A DNA stretch of 64,000 nucleotides. It comes from CAZGUX01 sp046160045. Lineage in GTDB: Bacteria > Acidobacteriota > Terriglobia > Bryobacterales > Bryobacteraceae. The notes beneath the pieces are model-generated. The model had not been told where the DNA came from. It was given only the letters and a program-made list of their open reading frames with translations, and searched no databases. The stretch covers positions 9,025 through 73,024 of the forward strand of contig JBJXGR010000267.1 in NCBI GenBank assembly GCA_046160045.1. The letters run 5' to 3'. The position numbers and the translations under genes are program-made. Of this stretch, positions 43,189 through 51,287 are shown piece after piece. The number at the start of each line of letters is the position of its first letter. Position 1 is the stretch's first letter.

Positions 43189-44116
43189 CGCCCGCTTCCA
43201 CCAGCGCTTTCACGCGCGGCGCCAGTTCCTCGTACGGCATCTTGCCCGGCTGATACATCCGCACGATTCCCTGCCGGTCGATCAGGACCAGCGTCGGTGT
43301 CGTGCTGGCGCCGTAGTTCCTGAAGGTCTCCTCGTCCACCGGCGTCGACATGCCTCGAACCTCCGAGTAGAACTTCCGCCGGATCTCTTCGATATAGGCC
43401 AGCTCCGCATCGGGCGAAACCTCTTCCCCTCGCGCGGCGTATCCGTAGCGCTGCGTCGCGCCCACGATCTTTAGACCCTTGCCTCCGAATTCCGACTCGA
43501 GACGCGCCAGGATCGGCGCCTGGTACTTGCAGTCACCGCACCAGTGCGCCCAGAAAAAGAGAATGACCGGCGATCCTCTCAAGCTGCTGAGGGGCTTCGG
43601 CGGAACCGTTCCCACGTGCCGTGCGGTCGCGATGGCCGGCGCGGGCTGGCCCTCCAGGCTCAGCAGGTGGATGTTCTTCTGGATCCGTGTCCGGATCGAC
43701 GTATCGCGGTAGCGCGCCAACTCCCGCTTGAGAAAGACAAGCCCTTCGCTGCGCTGGCCGCGCTCGCGCAGCACCTGCGCCTGCACCTCCATCGACGCGC
43801 CAAACGCCAGCGGCAGGTCCTTCTCGTCATCCATGCGCCGCGTCTTCAACGCCTCCAGGCAGAGCTTTCGCGTCTCCGCCGCGTAGCGGTCGGCCGCGTC
43901 CAATTGGTGGTTGGCCAGCGCGCCCCGGCCCAGCCACGACAGAGCCAGGATCATCTCGGGCGTCGTGCCGCTGGTTTTCCGATACTGCTCGATGAGCTTC
44001 TCGCCGCCGGCGAAATCGCGCGAGGCGATCGCCTGGCGGACGTCGGCAACCAGGCCGGCTTCCAGGATGGCGCTGGCCAGAAACACAACAACTGCGGTCG
44101 CTCGGGTGGCGGACAT
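43166..44116 (-). CDS. TlpA/ResA-like thioredoxin-fold protein with helical N-terminal domain
   Basis: A 316-residue exported protein with a signal-like N-terminus (about 5-20), a helical region of about 120 residues resembling TPR units, and a C-terminal thioredoxin fold of the AhpC/TlpA kind. The redox motif is HWCGDC (Cys193, Cys196), preceded by VILFFWA and followed by the cis-Pro TTPTLVLIDRQG. It would reduce or exchange disulfides outside the membrane. ATG 44116 is preferred over an upstream start because it begins the signal. Confidence 0.82.
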   Translation of the reverse strand: MSATRATAVVVFLASAILEAGLVADVRQAIASRDFAGGEKLIEQYRKTSGTTPEMILALSWLGRGALANHQLDAADRYAAETRKLCLEALKTRRMDDEKDLPLAFGASMEVQAQVLRERGQRSEGLVFLKRELARYRDTSIRTRIQKNIHLLSLEGQPAPAIATARHVGTVPPKPLSSLRGSPVILFFWAHWCGDCKYQAPILARLESEFGGKGLKIVGATQRYGYAARGEEVSPDAELAYIEEIRRKFYSEVRGMSTPVDEETFRNYGASTTPTLVLIDRQGIVRMYQPGKMPYEELAPRVKALVEAGVRLSEAR

Positions 44117-44129
44117 ATCGAACAGCATA

Positions 44130-44879
44130 TCAGGCGAGCAGCATGCCACCGTCCACCGTGAACACCGACCCTGTGATGTAGGACCCTTCGCCGGAAGCCA
44201 GCAGGACGGCCGTCTCGGCCACTTCTTCCGGCTGCCCCAGGTGGCGGATGGGCTGCCGATCGATCGAAAACTCCTCCCGTTCCGGATTCTTCCAGAAATA
44301 TTCGCTGAGCTGCGTCTGAATCAGGCCCGGGGCGATCGCATTCACCCGAACGCCGCTCGGGCCGAGTTCCAGGGCGTACGACCGGGTCATCATGATCAGC
44401 GCCGCTTTGGTCATGCTGTAGAGCAGGCTTTCGAACTGCGGCCGGATTCCCGAAACCGACGAGATGTTGACGATCGAGCCTGAACCGCGGCGGCACATCA
44501 GCGGGGCCACTCGCTGCGTGAACCGGTACACGCTCTTCAGGTTCACCTCCACCATCTTGTCGAACTGCGCGTCGGAAAAGCTCAGGCACGGGCCCTGCGC
44601 GATGTTGGTGGCGGCGTTATTCACCAGAACATCGATCCGTCCGTACCGCGTGGAGACCTCGTCGGCCAGGCGATCGATGTCCTCGGCCCGCCCCACGTGG
44701 CAAGCCATGGGAACCGCGCGGGCTCCCAATTCCGCGGCCACGGCGTCCAGCGACTCCTGCTTTCGGCTGGCGAGGATCACCGTCGCTCCCTCGCGGACAA
44801 ACGCCGACGCGATGGCTTTGCCGATACCCCGGCTGGCCCCGGTCACGATCGAGACCCGATCCTCGAGCCGCCCGCTCAC
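44130..44879 (-). CDS. Short-chain dehydrogenase/reductase
   Basis: A 249-residue classical SDR. It has the cofactor motif TGASRGIG (13-20), NNAA (87-90) and the catalytic set Asn113, Ser141, Tyr154 and Lys158 (YSMTK). The C-terminus shows PGLIQT and GSVFTVDGGM, as in 3-oxoacyl-ACP or polyol dehydrogenases. The start GTG 44879 overlaps the stop of the upstream sugar isomerase-like gene by 4 bp. The pair suggests action on a sugar or polyol; substrate unknown. Confidence 0.92.
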   Translation of the reverse strand: MSGRLEDRVSIVTGASRGIGKAIASAFVREGATVILASRKQESLDAVAAELGARAVPMACHVGRAEDIDRLADEVSTRYGRIDVLVNNAATNIAQGPCLSFSDAQFDKMVEVNLKSVYRFTQRVAPLMCRRGSGSIVNISSVSGIRPQFESLLYSMTKAALIMMTRSYALELGPSGVRVNAIAPGLIQTQLSEYFWKNPEREEFSIDRQPIRHLGQPEEVAETAVLLASGEGSYITGSVFTVDGGMLLA

Positions 44880-45910
44880 ACTCCCAGCACCTCGTGCGTG
44901 TAGCGAATGCTCGCTTCCAGATCGTCGAGTTCCCGTTGCGCGGCCTGTTCTTTCGGCCCCGGCGGCGGGCCCGGATTTGGTTTCCCTTGTTCCGCCAACG
45001 CGAGAAACCGCAGGAACTCGGCCGCGCGCACGTTGCGATAGCCATCCCAGAACTTCGGGTCGAACACGGCGAAGTAGCGCGGCCCGGTGACGATGATCTC
45101 GAGCGAGAACGGCCGGCCCGGCAGCAGTTCCTGAAACCGCCGCGTGTACCGTTCGATGCCGATGTTGCCTTCGCCCATCCGCGTCCACCGCACCGCGATC
45201 CGGTCGCCTTCCCGCCACACCGCGGAGTCGCGGACATGGCTGGTCAGCGCGTACGGGGCCAGCGTCTCCAGGGTGAGCAGCGGGTCCTCCAGCGTCCACA
45301 CCGGGTTACCCGAGTCGAGGCACACTCCGACGAAATCCTTGCCTGCCTCCTCGACCAGCACCTTCAGTTCCCGCGCCTGCATATCGCCGGCATGATTTTC
45401 GATCGCGATCTTGATGCCGGCGTCCGTGACGCGCGATCGCACATTGCGCAGCACCCTCACCGCGTTCTCGATGTGCCCCTCGATCGGCAGGGGCCCGGTG
45501 CGGTCCTGCATGCTGCCGAGGAAGGCCCGCACGATCGGTGAACCCACCTGCTTCGCCGGCCGGATCATTCGCCCCAACTGCTCTTCCGCCGTCCCCTGCG
45601 AGGCGTCGAACGACTTCGAACTGGGGCAAATCGAGCGCATCCCCAACTCAACCTGGACCCCCACTCTCTCCGCGTGGGCCCTGACATTCCTCAGGTGCGC
45701 TTCCTCCAGCCCGCCGATAAATCGGATCTCGGAAAAATGTACGACCTTCGCTTTGTGTTTCGCCGCGTAGTCCAGGTATTGAAACGGCGTCCACCCCTGC
45801 GACCGGATGCTGAACAGGTCGATTCCGAAACGGATCGGAGATTGTGCGGAAGTCGGAACGGCGGCCATGGCTGAGGACGCGAGGAACGCTCTACGGTGCA
45901 TCCCTCTCAT
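44876..45910 (-). CDS. Xylose isomerase-like TIM barrel protein (sugar phosphate isomerase/epimerase)
   Basis: A 344-residue exported protein with a twin-arginine-like leader (MHRRAFLASSAMAAVPTSA) and a TIM barrel of the AP_endonuc_2 family. Likely metal ligands lie in IAIENHAGD, GVCLDSGNP and the following SHVRD. Such secreted members are common in Acidobacteriota and Planctomycetes and often pair with oxidoreductases, as here with an overlapping SDR. The substrate is unknown. Confidence 0.85.
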   Translation of the reverse strand: MRGMHRRAFLASSAMAAVPTSAQSPIRFGIDLFSIRSQGWTPFQYLDYAAKHKAKVVHFSEIRFIGGLEEAHLRNVRAHAERVGVQVELGMRSICPSSKSFDASQGTAEEQLGRMIRPAKQVGSPIVRAFLGSMQDRTGPLPIEGHIENAVRVLRNVRSRVTDAGIKIAIENHAGDMQARELKVLVEEAGKDFVGVCLDSGNPVWTLEDPLLTLETLAPYALTSHVRDSAVWREGDRIAVRWTRMGEGNIGIERYTRRFQELLPGRPFSLEIIVTGPRYFAVFDPKFWDGYRNVRAAEFLRFLALAEQGKPNPGPPPGPKEQAAQRELDDLEASIRYTHEVLGV

Positions 45911-46157
45911 TATGCTCCGGGGAAACAGGGTCGGCCTCGCTCGACCGCGCCGCCCGGTACACCAACGCGCCCAGAATGGCGAGCGGAGGAATCATCAGCA
46001 CCAGGATCCCCAGATTCAGCGCCTGCTGCTGATGCGCAGTGAGCGCCGCCGCCGTCCGAAAGCACATCGAACACTGGCCAAACGCCGCGGCCGGAAACAG
46101 CATGAGCAGGAATCGAACGACAGAGCCGCGACCGGAAGGGAGCGGGCCGCGGATCAT
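45891..46157 (-). CDS. Small membrane protein next to COX4, with repeat-derived N-terminus
   Basis: An 88-residue protein with a CSMCF (CxxC) motif near residue 29, just after a signal-like stretch, and one transmembrane helix (about 47-68, LNLGILVLMIPPLAILGALVY). Genes of this kind sit in acidobacterial oxidase clusters. ATG 46157 overlaps the COX4 stop (ATGA). Codons 4-12 (GPLPSGRGS) are made by a GAGCCGCGACC-type repeat (46124-46146), so an internal start such as ATG 46103 may be the original one. Confidence 0.6.
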   Translation of the reverse strand: MIRGPLPSGRGSVVRFLLMLFPAAAFGQCSMCFRTAAALTAHQQQALNLGILVLMIPPLAILGALVYRAARSSEADPVSPEHNERDAP

Positions 46158-46447
46158 GACGGCCGCAACTCCAGCATGCGCGCGGCGTCCGGAAACAGGC
46201 CCAGCAACGCAAGGATCATCGCAATCAACGCCGGGAACAGCGCGTAGGTCAGGCTCAGCCGCTCGAATTTCAGGTGCATGAAATACGCGATGATCAGGAC
46301 GGCCTTCACCACCGACAGGCCGAGCAGCGCGCTCAGCATGACGCCCGGCCGCAGTTGTTCATACGCCAGCAACACCTCGAGCGCCGTCAGGCCGATCAGG
46401 AAGGCCCACACCCGGTTGTACGTTCGTGGCTCAACGGACTGCATCAA
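46154..46447 (-). CDS. Cytochrome c oxidase subunit IV (prokaryotic COX4 family)
   Basis: A 97-residue protein with three transmembrane helices and the COX4_pro pattern (VWAFLIGLTALEVLLAY, VKAVLIIAYFMHLKFE). It is a small accessory subunit of haem-copper oxidases. Subunits I-III, usually upstream, are not here; instead a repeat array precedes it, so the gene is an orphan or a remnant of a longer operon. Confidence 0.85.
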   Translation of the reverse strand: MMQSVEPRTYNRVWAFLIGLTALEVLLAYEQLRPGVMLSALLGLSVVKAVLIIAYFMHLKFERLSLTYALFPALIAMILALLGLFPDAARMLELRPS

Positions 46448-46465
46448 TCACCGCCTTATCCGAGG

Positions 46466-46609
46466 CCCGACCGCGAGGGAGGGCTTCCGCTCCCCCCGAC
46501 CGCGAGGGAGGGCTTCCGCTCTCCCCGGCCGCTAGGGATGGCCTCTGCTCACCCGACCGCGAGGGAGGGCTTCTGCTCTCCCCGACCGCGAGAGGGCTTC
46601 CGCTCCCCA
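46466..46609. repeat. 30-bp tandem repeat array
   Basis: About five imperfect copies of CCGACCGCGAGGGAGGGCTT followed by CCGCTCTCC, spaced about 29-31 bp. Related single or paired copies occur near 5152 and at 63826-63897. It lies between the COX4 gene and the divergent hypothetical gene, so it sits in their promoter region. Confidence 0.85.
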
Positions 46610-46668
46610 GGCACGCATTGGTCAATTTCACGCGCCAGCATTCGGCATCGAGACTTCTATGATAATGG

Positions 46669-47295
46669 ATGAGGATGACGGGCCGCTTCGACCTTCGACT
46701 TGTATTCTGCCTCTGGTTGTGTTCGACGCTGGGGGCACAGGTCATTGAATTCGAGTCGAATGGCTTGCGCTACCAGACGCTGACGCGTTCCGGCCTCACC
46801 GTCATGTTCGCCCAATTACCCGTGGTGGTCCAGCACTACGCGATTCTCCAGGTCGCGGTCTCGAACGGCGGCCGGTCCACGTGCTCGATGAAGCCTGAGG
46901 ATTTCTCGTACAAGCGCGCCGATGGCCAGGTGGTCAGGGGAGTCCGCGCCTCCGAAGTGGTGGACACGTTGATCGAGAAAGGCAATCGCGGTGACGTCGT
47001 CAAGCTGGTGTCGACCTACGAATCGGCGCTGTACGGGATTTCGCGGCTGCACTCGCCCAGCGGGTACGAACAGCGCCGGCAGGCTGCCCTCGCGGAGGTC
47101 TCATCCACCCGGCTGAAGGCCGCGGCGGCTGCTTCGGCCATTGCGTTTGTCCCGTCCCGGCTGCTGGCTGGCCAGTCGACCGACGGCGCCGTATTCTTTG
47201 CCACTGCCGGCAAGCATCTCGGTCCCGGGCGGCTGTCGGTCCGCACGCCGGCCGGCATCTTCGAGTTCGAGCCGGTCACCGACGCACCGCAGTGA
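46669..47295 (+). CDS. Hypothetical secreted protein
   Basis: A 208-residue protein with a signal peptide (about 8-23, LRLVFCLWLCSTLGA), not recognised. Residues 40-100 (YAILQVAVSNGG, PEDFSYKRADGQVVRGVRAS) look like a beta-sandwich of the kind seen in acidobacterial envelope proteins, and a helical part follows with KAAAAASAIAFVPSRL. It ends with a strand (GRLSVRTPAGIFEFEPV). It starts right after the 30-bp repeat array. Confidence 0.7.
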   Translation: MRMTGRFDLRLVFCLWLCSTLGAQVIEFESNGLRYQTLTRSGLTVMFAQLPVVVQHYAILQVAVSNGGRSTCSMKPEDFSYKRADGQVVRGVRASEVVDTLIEKGNRGDVVKLVSTYESALYGISRLHSPSGYEQRRQAALAEVSSTRLKAAAAASAIAFVPSRLLAGQSTDGAVFFATAGKHLGPGRLSVRTPAGIFEFEPVTDAPQ

Positions 47296-47330
47296 ATCTC
47301 ACCCGTTTGGCCCTTTCCCCAACCCGTGGG

Positions 47331-47365
47331 GCGGACTTTCAGTCCGCGGCGAGCTTTAGCTCGCC
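47331..47365. repeat. Twin-hairpin repeat, copy B
   Basis: GCGGACT-TTC-AGTCCGC (47331-47347) and GGCGAGC-TTTA-GCTCGCC (47348-47365). Same layout and second loop as copy A at 9741-9777, with altered but still paired stems. It lies between convergent genes. A variant of the GGCGCCGGTCTCC repeat is at 47844. Confidence 0.75.
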
Positions 47366-47450
47366 CTTGTAGACTTTGCCATTTGCCCCGAAGTGGCGAA
47401 AGCTCGAATGGGGACCTCCCCCCTTCCAAATCCCCGCCGCGATGACCGCC

Positions 47451-47810
47451 CTACTCCGGCGGGAAGAACAGATCGTCTTCAGCCATGTTCGGAATACCGA
47501 TCACCAGCACCCGCATACGGCCCTTGGCGCCGTGAATCACGCCCGGCGGGATGTGCACGATGGAACCCGTGCGCACTTCGTGCTCGACACCGTCGAGCGA
47601 AACCGTACCGCCCCCGTCGAGGACGTAGTACAGTTCCGTCGCCACTCTGTGGAAGTGCAGTTTGGCGCCGTCGATATCCACGGCGTGCGCCCAGGCGGCC
47701 ACGTCCGTGTCAAAGCGGCTGATGAGCAGATCGCGCCAGCCGCAAGTCGACCGTTCACGCGGGGCTTCGCCCTCATGGCGGACCAGGACGGATTGGGTCT
47801 GTGCCTGCAT
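47451..47810 (-). CDS. Cupin domain-containing protein
   Basis: A 119-residue single-domain cupin. Motif 1 is LHFHRVATELYYVLDGGG and motif 2 is IHIPPGVIHGAKG, which together give the His/Glu metal site. Small cupins bind metals and act as dioxygenases, isomerases or sensors, so no precise role is claimed. ATG 47810 is chosen; the open frame upstream crosses a repeat. Confidence 0.85.
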   Translation of the reverse strand: MQAQTQSVLVRHEGEAPRERSTCGWRDLLISRFDTDVAAWAHAVDIDGAKLHFHRVATELYYVLDGGGTVSLDGVEHEVRTGSIVHIPPGVIHGAKGRMRVLVIGIPNMAEDDLFFPPE

Positions 47811-47965
47811 GAAAAAAGTGTAGCGCGCCGAGCGAGTTCTCACGTGGCGCCGGTCTCCGGCCGGCCTCGCGGATCGAAGAACCGTTTGAGCCACATTCGA
47901 TGCGTCCCCGCGAAGAGTCCTGCAACGGATTGTCCGGCCTCCCGAATTCTTGGCCTCCGGCGCTC

Positions 47966-48934
47966 CTATCGGCGCCATTCCTCGATCTTGCTCTTCATCC
48001 GGGTTGCCGCGGGCCAGTCCGGATGATGCTTCAGAAACTCGTCCAGTTGCACCGCGGCCTTCAATCGATCTCCGCGCCTCAGATAGATTTCAGCCAGAAA
48101 CAACTGTGGATGTGAAAAGTGCGCCGCGTCCAGACGGCACGATTCGAGTAGATGCTTCTCGGCGAGGTCGAGCTTGTTCTGGAGAAAGTAGGTCTGCCCA
48201 AGCTGCGAGTGGGCCAGCGCGTCGCGGTCCCGCGTCAATACCGCGTAGACGTTGTATTTCCAGGCCTCGTCGATCTTGCCGAGATTGATCAGCACGCCGC
48301 CCAGGTTGACCAGCGGTTCGTAGGCTTGCGGATCGGCCTCCAGCGCGCGGCGGAACTTCTCCTCGGCATCCGGGTACCTTCGTGTCTGATAGGCGATCGT
48401 GCCGAGATTGTTCCAGGCCACGGCGAAACGGGGCGCGATCCCGACGGCGCGTTCGAGATCCGCGATCGCTCCGTCGACATCGTTCCGCGCCAGCTTCTTT
48501 TGAGCGGCCAGATATTCCTTCCAGGCTTTGGAGGGGATCGATAGCTCACGCGCCGAGACACGGCTGCTCTTCTCGATCGTGTGACGACTTTCGGTCAACC
48601 GGAGCGTGACCGCCAGGCGGCCTTTCGAGTCGGCGGTGCCGGCCCCGACGTCGATGGTCATGCGGCCTTCGCCCGCACTGGGAGAAAACGCGGACAAGGT
48701 GTATGCGCCCGCCGGGATTCTTCTGAATCGAAACCGGCCGCCCGCGTCCGCAAGCGTGTCGGTGGCAAAAGGCGACTGCACGTGATGGAGCGTGACCGCA
48801 CCCGGCGTTTCGGGCGTCAGCCGGCCGGTGACTTCGTACAGCCGCTCGGCGCGGGCCGCGAGCCCGCACGCCAGCAGCGCGAGAACCCTGCCGCTACGCC
48901 TCCAGAAAGTACTCCGCGTGAGCCTCAAAATCAA
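47966..48934 (-). CDS. Secreted protein with carboxypeptidase-regulatory-like and TPR domains
   Basis: A 322-residue exported protein with a signal (about 12-29, RSGRVLALLACGLAARA), a beta-sandwich of the CarboxypepD_reg kind (about 33-110, DTLADAGGRFRFRRIPAGAY) and then five or so TPR repeats (AWNNLGTIAYQTRRYPDAEE, AHSQLGQTYFLQNKLDLAEK). Likely a periplasmic scaffold. It overlaps the upstream aminotransferase gene by 41 bp. Confidence 0.8.
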   Translation of the reverse strand: MILRLTRSTFWRRSGRVLALLACGLAARAERLYEVTGRLTPETPGAVTLHHVQSPFATDTLADAGGRFRFRRIPAGAYTLSAFSPSAGEGRMTIDVGAGTADSKGRLAVTLRLTESRHTIEKSSRVSARELSIPSKAWKEYLAAQKKLARNDVDGAIADLERAVGIAPRFAVAWNNLGTIAYQTRRYPDAEEKFRRALEADPQAYEPLVNLGGVLINLGKIDEAWKYNVYAVLTRDRDALAHSQLGQTYFLQNKLDLAEKHLLESCRLDAAHFSHPQLFLAEIYLRRGDRLKAAVQLDEFLKHHPDWPAATRMKSKIEEWRR

Positions 48935-49808
48935 AATCGAGGTACTCCTTCCAGCGGTCCATCAGCCGCCGGGTGACGGGTCCGGGCTTGCCATCGCCGA
49001 CGGTCTGCCCGTTGAACCGCGTGACCGGCATGATGCAGATGGACGTTGCCGTGTAGAACAACTCATCGGCGGTGGCTGCATCGTAGGGCGTCAGGTCGCA
49101 TTCCTTCATCTCGAGGCCAAGGGAGCGCGCCAGTTCGATGGTCGTCAGGCGGCTGATGCCGGCCAGGATGTTTCGCGGTGTGGGCGTCAGCACCGCGCCG
49201 TCGCGCACCAGAAAGAAGTTCCATCCCGTGCCTTCAGCCAGGTTTCCTTCATGATCGAGCATCAACGGAATCGCTTCCGGGTCCACCAGGCGCGCCTCCT
49301 GGTCGGCAAGCGAGAAATGCAGCCGCGAGCGGTACTTGATCTTCGGATCCATCGTCAGGGGATGCATGTGCCGCGTCAGCGGGGTCACCACGTGGCGGCC
49401 GGTCCGATAGTACTTCGCCGTCTTCCACAAAAACGTGGACATCGGGTAGAAATACATGACGAACGTCGACGTCGTCGGTGGCAGCACCAGTCCCAGCCGT
49501 CCGCGGCTCACCAGGTGCCCGACGCCGGCTTCTTCCCGTTCCGCCAGCGTCGGAAGATTCCGCTGGAGAAAATCCTCCGTCACGCGGTCGAGCTCCTCGG
49601 CCGGCATCGGGAAATCCAGGCGGGCCGCCTTGATCGATCGCAGCATGCGGTTGCGATGATCCGGCCATCGGAACAGTTTTCTCTTGAACGTGCGGCAAAC
49701 TTCCTGAATGGAGTCGCCAATGAGCACGGCTGAATCGAAGACCGAGATCTTTGCTTCGCCCTCCGGAACCAGTTCTCCGTCGATGTAGACCAGGCGCTGT
49801 GAACTCAC
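48894..49808 (-). CDS. Class IV aminotransferase (IlvE/DAAT-like)
   Basis: A 304-residue PLP enzyme of fold type IV. It begins VYIDGELVPEGEAKISVFDS, has the Schiff-base lysine region MDPKIKYRSRLH and the phosphate-binding GTGWNFFLVRDGAVLTP with ILAGISRLTTIELA. The family includes branched-chain and D-amino acid aminotransferases and aminodeoxychorismate lyase; the context does not tell which. It could start the transcript for the TPR gene. Confidence 0.87.
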   Translation of the reverse strand: MSSQRLVYIDGELVPEGEAKISVFDSAVLIGDSIQEVCRTFKRKLFRWPDHRNRMLRSIKAARLDFPMPAEELDRVTEDFLQRNLPTLAEREEAGVGHLVSRGRLGLVLPPTTSTFVMYFYPMSTFLWKTAKYYRTGRHVVTPLTRHMHPLTMDPKIKYRSRLHFSLADQEARLVDPEAIPLMLDHEGNLAEGTGWNFFLVRDGAVLTPTPRNILAGISRLTTIELARSLGLEMKECDLTPYDAATADELFYTATSICIMPVTRFNGQTVGDGKPGPVTRRLMDRWKEYLDFDFEAHAEYFLEA

Positions 49809-49851
49809 TCGAAACGAATTCCCCCTCGTCTATCTTCCTACGTCCGAGGCC

Positions 49852-49890
49852 GCCCTGCGGCCTGCGCGCGAGTTGGCGCGGACTTTAGTC
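49852..49890. repeat. Twin-hairpin repeat, degenerate copy C
   Basis: AGGCCGC-CCT-GCGGCCT is a perfect hairpin, followed by an imperfect GCGCGCGAGTTGGCGCG hairpin and GGACTTTAGTC. This is similar in layout to copies A and B. It lies between divergent genes. Confidence 0.5.
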
Positions 49891-49990
49891 AGACTTTAGT
49901 CCCCCTTGCCCTCCGAGGTTAACCGTGAAGCTGATCGTGGCGGGTTGGTGGCTTCATTAGCGGTAAGATAGTGCTCGCGACGACGACCTA

Positions 49991-50018
49991 GTGGCGCAGA
50001 CTCTCGAGTCTGCGCCAC
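49991..50018. repeat. 28-bp perfect palindrome
   Basis: GTGGCGCAGACTC and its exact complement GAGTCTGCGCCAC, separated by TC. It ends 15 bp before the start of the TPR gene at 50034, so it could affect initiation of that gene or be a mobile repeat. Confidence 0.85.
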
Positions 50019-50033
50019 GTAAGCTAAGCGCCT

Positions 50034-51287
50034 ATGGGCCCGTGGCCGGCAGATCGAGTCCCGAAGCGGCCGTCGTGGAGATCCCCGGCCCTGTGGGCGG
50101 TATGGATCGGGCTGGCGGCAAACGCCGTGTGGCTTGGCCGCGTAGCTGCCGCCCATCTGGTCGCACGTAGTTCGCTCGAGCGGGCGGCCGCTTGGCTGCC
50201 GTTTCATCCCGATTCCTACGACTACGATCTGAGCGTGCGGGCGGGCTTCGCGGCAGAGGCCGCGGGCGACCCCGGGGCGGCCCTCCGGCACTACCGGAAA
50301 TCGCTCCAGTCCGATCCGCGTTCGAATCCCGTCTGGCTGATGGTTGCGCTCGCCGAAGAGCGATCGGGCCGGGACGGCGAGGCACTGCGGGCCTATGGGC
50401 GCGCAGAATCCGCCGAGCCCTCCCGGCCTGAAACCTACTGGCTGCGCGGCAACTTCCATCTGCGGCGGCAGCGAAAACCCGAAGCGATTGCCGACTTCGA
50501 GCGCGTGCTCGGGCGAACGCGGCGACTGGACGATCCGGTGTTCCAGACGTTGATCGCATTGGACGGTGTGGACGCCGCCCTGCGCGCGGCCCAAACCGTG
50601 AAGGGTGCGCGGTTGCCGCTGCTGCGGTATGTCTGGAACCGGGAGCCTCCGCGGGTGGTCAGCGATGTCTGGAAGCGGTTCCCTCCTCCCGTGGAGTCGA
50701 TCGCGAGGGAGGAAATCGAGCAGCACTGCAGGCGTCTGGCGTCGCTCGAGCGCGACCGTGACGCATGGGACGAATGGCGGCGATGGGCGGAGGCGAGGGG
50801 AGTGGCTGCAGGCCCACTGATCCGCAACGGAGGCTTCGAGGCCGAAACGGTCGCCGCGCCCTTTGACTGGAGCCTTCTCGACGGACCGGGGTGGCACGTC
50901 TTCCGCGACCCGGCGCAGGCGTATGCGGGCGCGGCGTCCCTCCAGGTCTTGTTTCTCGGCAGCCACAACCTGGATAATGCACTCGCCGAACAATGGCTGG
51001 CGTTGGAACCGGGACATCGATACCGCCTTTCCTTTGTCTGGCGGGCGCGGAATGTGATTTCCGACGCTCCGCCGGCGATCGAAGTGATGGATCTCGGAGG
51101 GCGTCGCCTGGGGGCGATCGCGCTCGAGGCGGGGTCGCCCGCGTGGCGGAAAGAACAAGTGGAGTTCACGGCCCGAGAGCGCTCGATCGCGCGCCTGATG
51201 GTCGTCCGCGGTGCGAGCCGGAAACTGGACGGGCGCATCGCCGGTTCGGTTTGGCTGGACGCCTTTCAACTGGACGCGCTTCAATAG
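50034..51287 (+). CDS. Membrane-anchored TPR protein with C-terminal sugar-binding-like domain
   Basis: A 417-residue protein with a basic N-terminus, one transmembrane helix (about 18-38, LWAVWIGLAANAVWLG), TPR repeats (about 58-150, AEAAGDPGAALRHYRKSLQS) and a C-terminal beta-sandwich (about 260-415, PLIRNGGFEAETVAAPFDW and SLQVLFLGSHNLDN) resembling carbohydrate-binding modules. Its stop overlaps that of the convergent sugar-transferase gene by 7 bp. An exopolysaccharide role is my inference. Confidence 0.75.
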   Translation: MGPWPADRVPKRPSWRSPALWAVWIGLAANAVWLGRVAAAHLVARSSLERAAAWLPFHPDSYDYDLSVRAGFAAEAAGDPGAALRHYRKSLQSDPRSNPVWLMVALAEERSGRDGEALRAYGRAESAEPSRPETYWLRGNFHLRRQRKPEAIADFERVLGRTRRLDDPVFQTLIALDGVDAALRAAQTVKGARLPLLRYVWNREPPRVVSDVWKRFPPPVESIAREEIEQHCRRLASLERDRDAWDEWRRWAEARGVAAGPLIRNGGFEAETVAAPFDWSLLDGPGWHVFRDPAQAYAGAASLQVLFLGSHNLDNALAEQWLALEPGHRYRLSFVWRARNVISDAPPAIEVMDLGGRRLGAIALEAGSPAWRKEQVEFTARERSIARLMVVRGASRKLDGRIAGSVWLDAFQLDALQ

